Origin: GCA-003244245 sp050700495
GTDB lineage: Bacteria; Actinomycetota; Actinomycetes; Mycobacteriales; Pseudonocardiaceae
Direction: 5' to 3'
DNA length: 22,789 nucleotides
NCBI GenBank assembly: GCA_050700495.1
Contig: JBOHHF010000400.1
Coordinates: 1 to 22,789 of the forward strand
Below are positions 22,417 to 22,789 of this stretch, one piece after another. The first letter of the stretch is position 1. Every line of letters starts with the position of its first letter. The notes beneath the pieces were generated by a model. It did not search any database. It was not told the DNA's origin and worked only from the letters and a program-made list of their open reading frames with translations. Position numbers and translations under genes: made by a program.

Positions 22417-22730
22417 GGTTCCCAGTCGGGCTCTACCGTGTGCTCGGGAAGCGCGATCAGTTGCCCGGCCTCAACCTCCCCTTCAATGATCATTCCGCCT
22501 GTCTTCTCCGCCCGCAGCTGCAAGCGTTCCCCGGCGGCGATCAGCCGCTGCGCATAGTGCCGCTGTTCGACGGCGCTGGCGGTGCCTTCCATGATGCGCA
22601 AAGCCAGCGATGCCATATCACCGTTGAGCCGGGCCAGTTCAGCCAGCAGCTCGCGGTCCTCCCGGCCGAGGCGATGGACTTCACCCGGCTGGCCGGGATC
22701 TCCTCGGTCGGGCGCGGCACGCTGGAGCAT
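22413..22730 (-). CDS. Gene A, copy 2: paralogue with altered N-terminus
   Basis: From about base 22660 downward the protein matches gene A copy 1: REDRELLAELARLN, LRIMEGT, VEQRHYAQRLIAAGERL, IIEGEV and HTVEPDW. Upstream of that the homology stops abruptly. The first usable start is ATG 22730, giving an unrelated 20-odd-residue leader that is antisense to an XRE/TPR-like frame. Copy 1 begins directly at MIREDRELL, so copy 2 has probably lost its own start through a rearrangement and may be poorly or not expressed from its original site. It is coupled to gene B copy 2 by a GTGA overlap. Confidence 0.65.
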   Translation of the reverse strand: MLQRAAPDRGDPGQPGEVHRLGREDRELLAELARLNGDMASLALRIMEGTASAVEQRHYAQRLIAAGERLQLRAEKTGGMIIEGEVEAGQLIALPEHTVEPDWEP

Positions 22731-22789
22731 CTGGAACTGGTGATCACTGACCTCAGCCGTGATTATTCGCAGGAGCCCCCCGCCGAGCA
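22674..22789 (+). CDS. XRE/TPR-type regulator, partial, 5' region missing
   Basis: The frame reads MDFTRLAGISSVG, GTLEHLELVITDLSRDYSQ, EPPAE and runs off the window. This matches the segment just after the helix-turn-helix domain in actinomycete XRE/TPR regulators (pattern from memory). No DNA-binding domain precedes it: upstream is gene A copy 2 in antisense. Either the gene is a truncated remnant or it starts at ATG 22674 without a DNA-binding domain. The orientation, divergent from the A-B pair, mirrors the intact arrangement at 13.7-16.1 kb. Confidence 0.5.
   Translation, partial: MDFTRLAGISSVGRGTLEHLELVITDLSRDYSQEPPAE

Noticed and set aside
1..22789. CRISPR array, tRNA, rRNA or attachment site
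   Set aside because: Read for regularly spaced repeats, cloverleaf-like arms and tRNA 3' ends; none convincing. Absence by eye is not proof.

Overview
The window is GC-rich DNA from an actinomycete, most likely of the Pseudonocardiales (inferred from gene content, synteny, GTG/TTG starts and codon use; no rRNA or tRNA gene is present to confirm it). Its left half follows a gene order known from mycobacteria (Rv3207c to Rv3212, recalled from memory): a DUF3152 metzincin-like protein, a divergent TetR regulator, DUF3107, a ferritin-like MiaE-type protein, a DEAD-box RNA helicase and a membrane-anchored beta-propeller protein.

Region 1 (1-7.5 kb): the conserved block is split. Between the TetR gene and DUF3107 lie a hydrolase-DUF5519 fusion, a sensor kinase, a secreted beta-helix lipoprotein on the opposite strand and an OmpR-type response regulator. 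The lipoprotein gene sits between the two halves of the two-component system. A 32-bp tandem repeat and a hairpin occupy the divergent kinase/lipoprotein intergenic region, and a perfect 26-bp inverted repeat separates the TetR and hydrolase genes.

Region 2 (7.5-13.1 kb): the helicase and beta-propeller genes form a + strand unit. They are followed by a Fic-family gene with a TANNNT hexamer 6 nt before its ATG, then a DUF2236 gene interrupted by two in-frame stops and ending in a complex palindrome. The same start arrangement precedes the response-regulator and ferritin-like genes, suggesting leaderless mRNAs.

Region 3 (13.1-17.4 kb): an accessory, partly decayed region. An XRE/TPR regulator overlaps a flavoprotein gene and is divergent from a pair of small unrecognised genes, here called A (DRELLAELARLN protein) and B (CxxC...C protein). 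After B come a small hypothetical, a membrane-protein gene broken by two frameshifts, an intact 46-aa membrane protein, a probable transposase remnant and the C-terminal remnant of another XRE/TPR regulator.

Region 4 (17.4-22.0 kb): apparently stable genes: a small membrane protein, a RecB-type Fe-S nuclease, a PHP phosphoesterase and a PH-domain membrane protein on the - strand, then a NUDIX hydrolase and a serpin lipoprotein on the + strand.

Region 5 (22.0-22.8 kb): a second, inverted A-B pair, again divergent from an XRE/TPR-type reading frame that runs off the window. The repeated arrangement 'XRE/TPR regulator divergent from an A-B pair' is the best candidate here for an undescribed system; its function cannot be read from the sequence.
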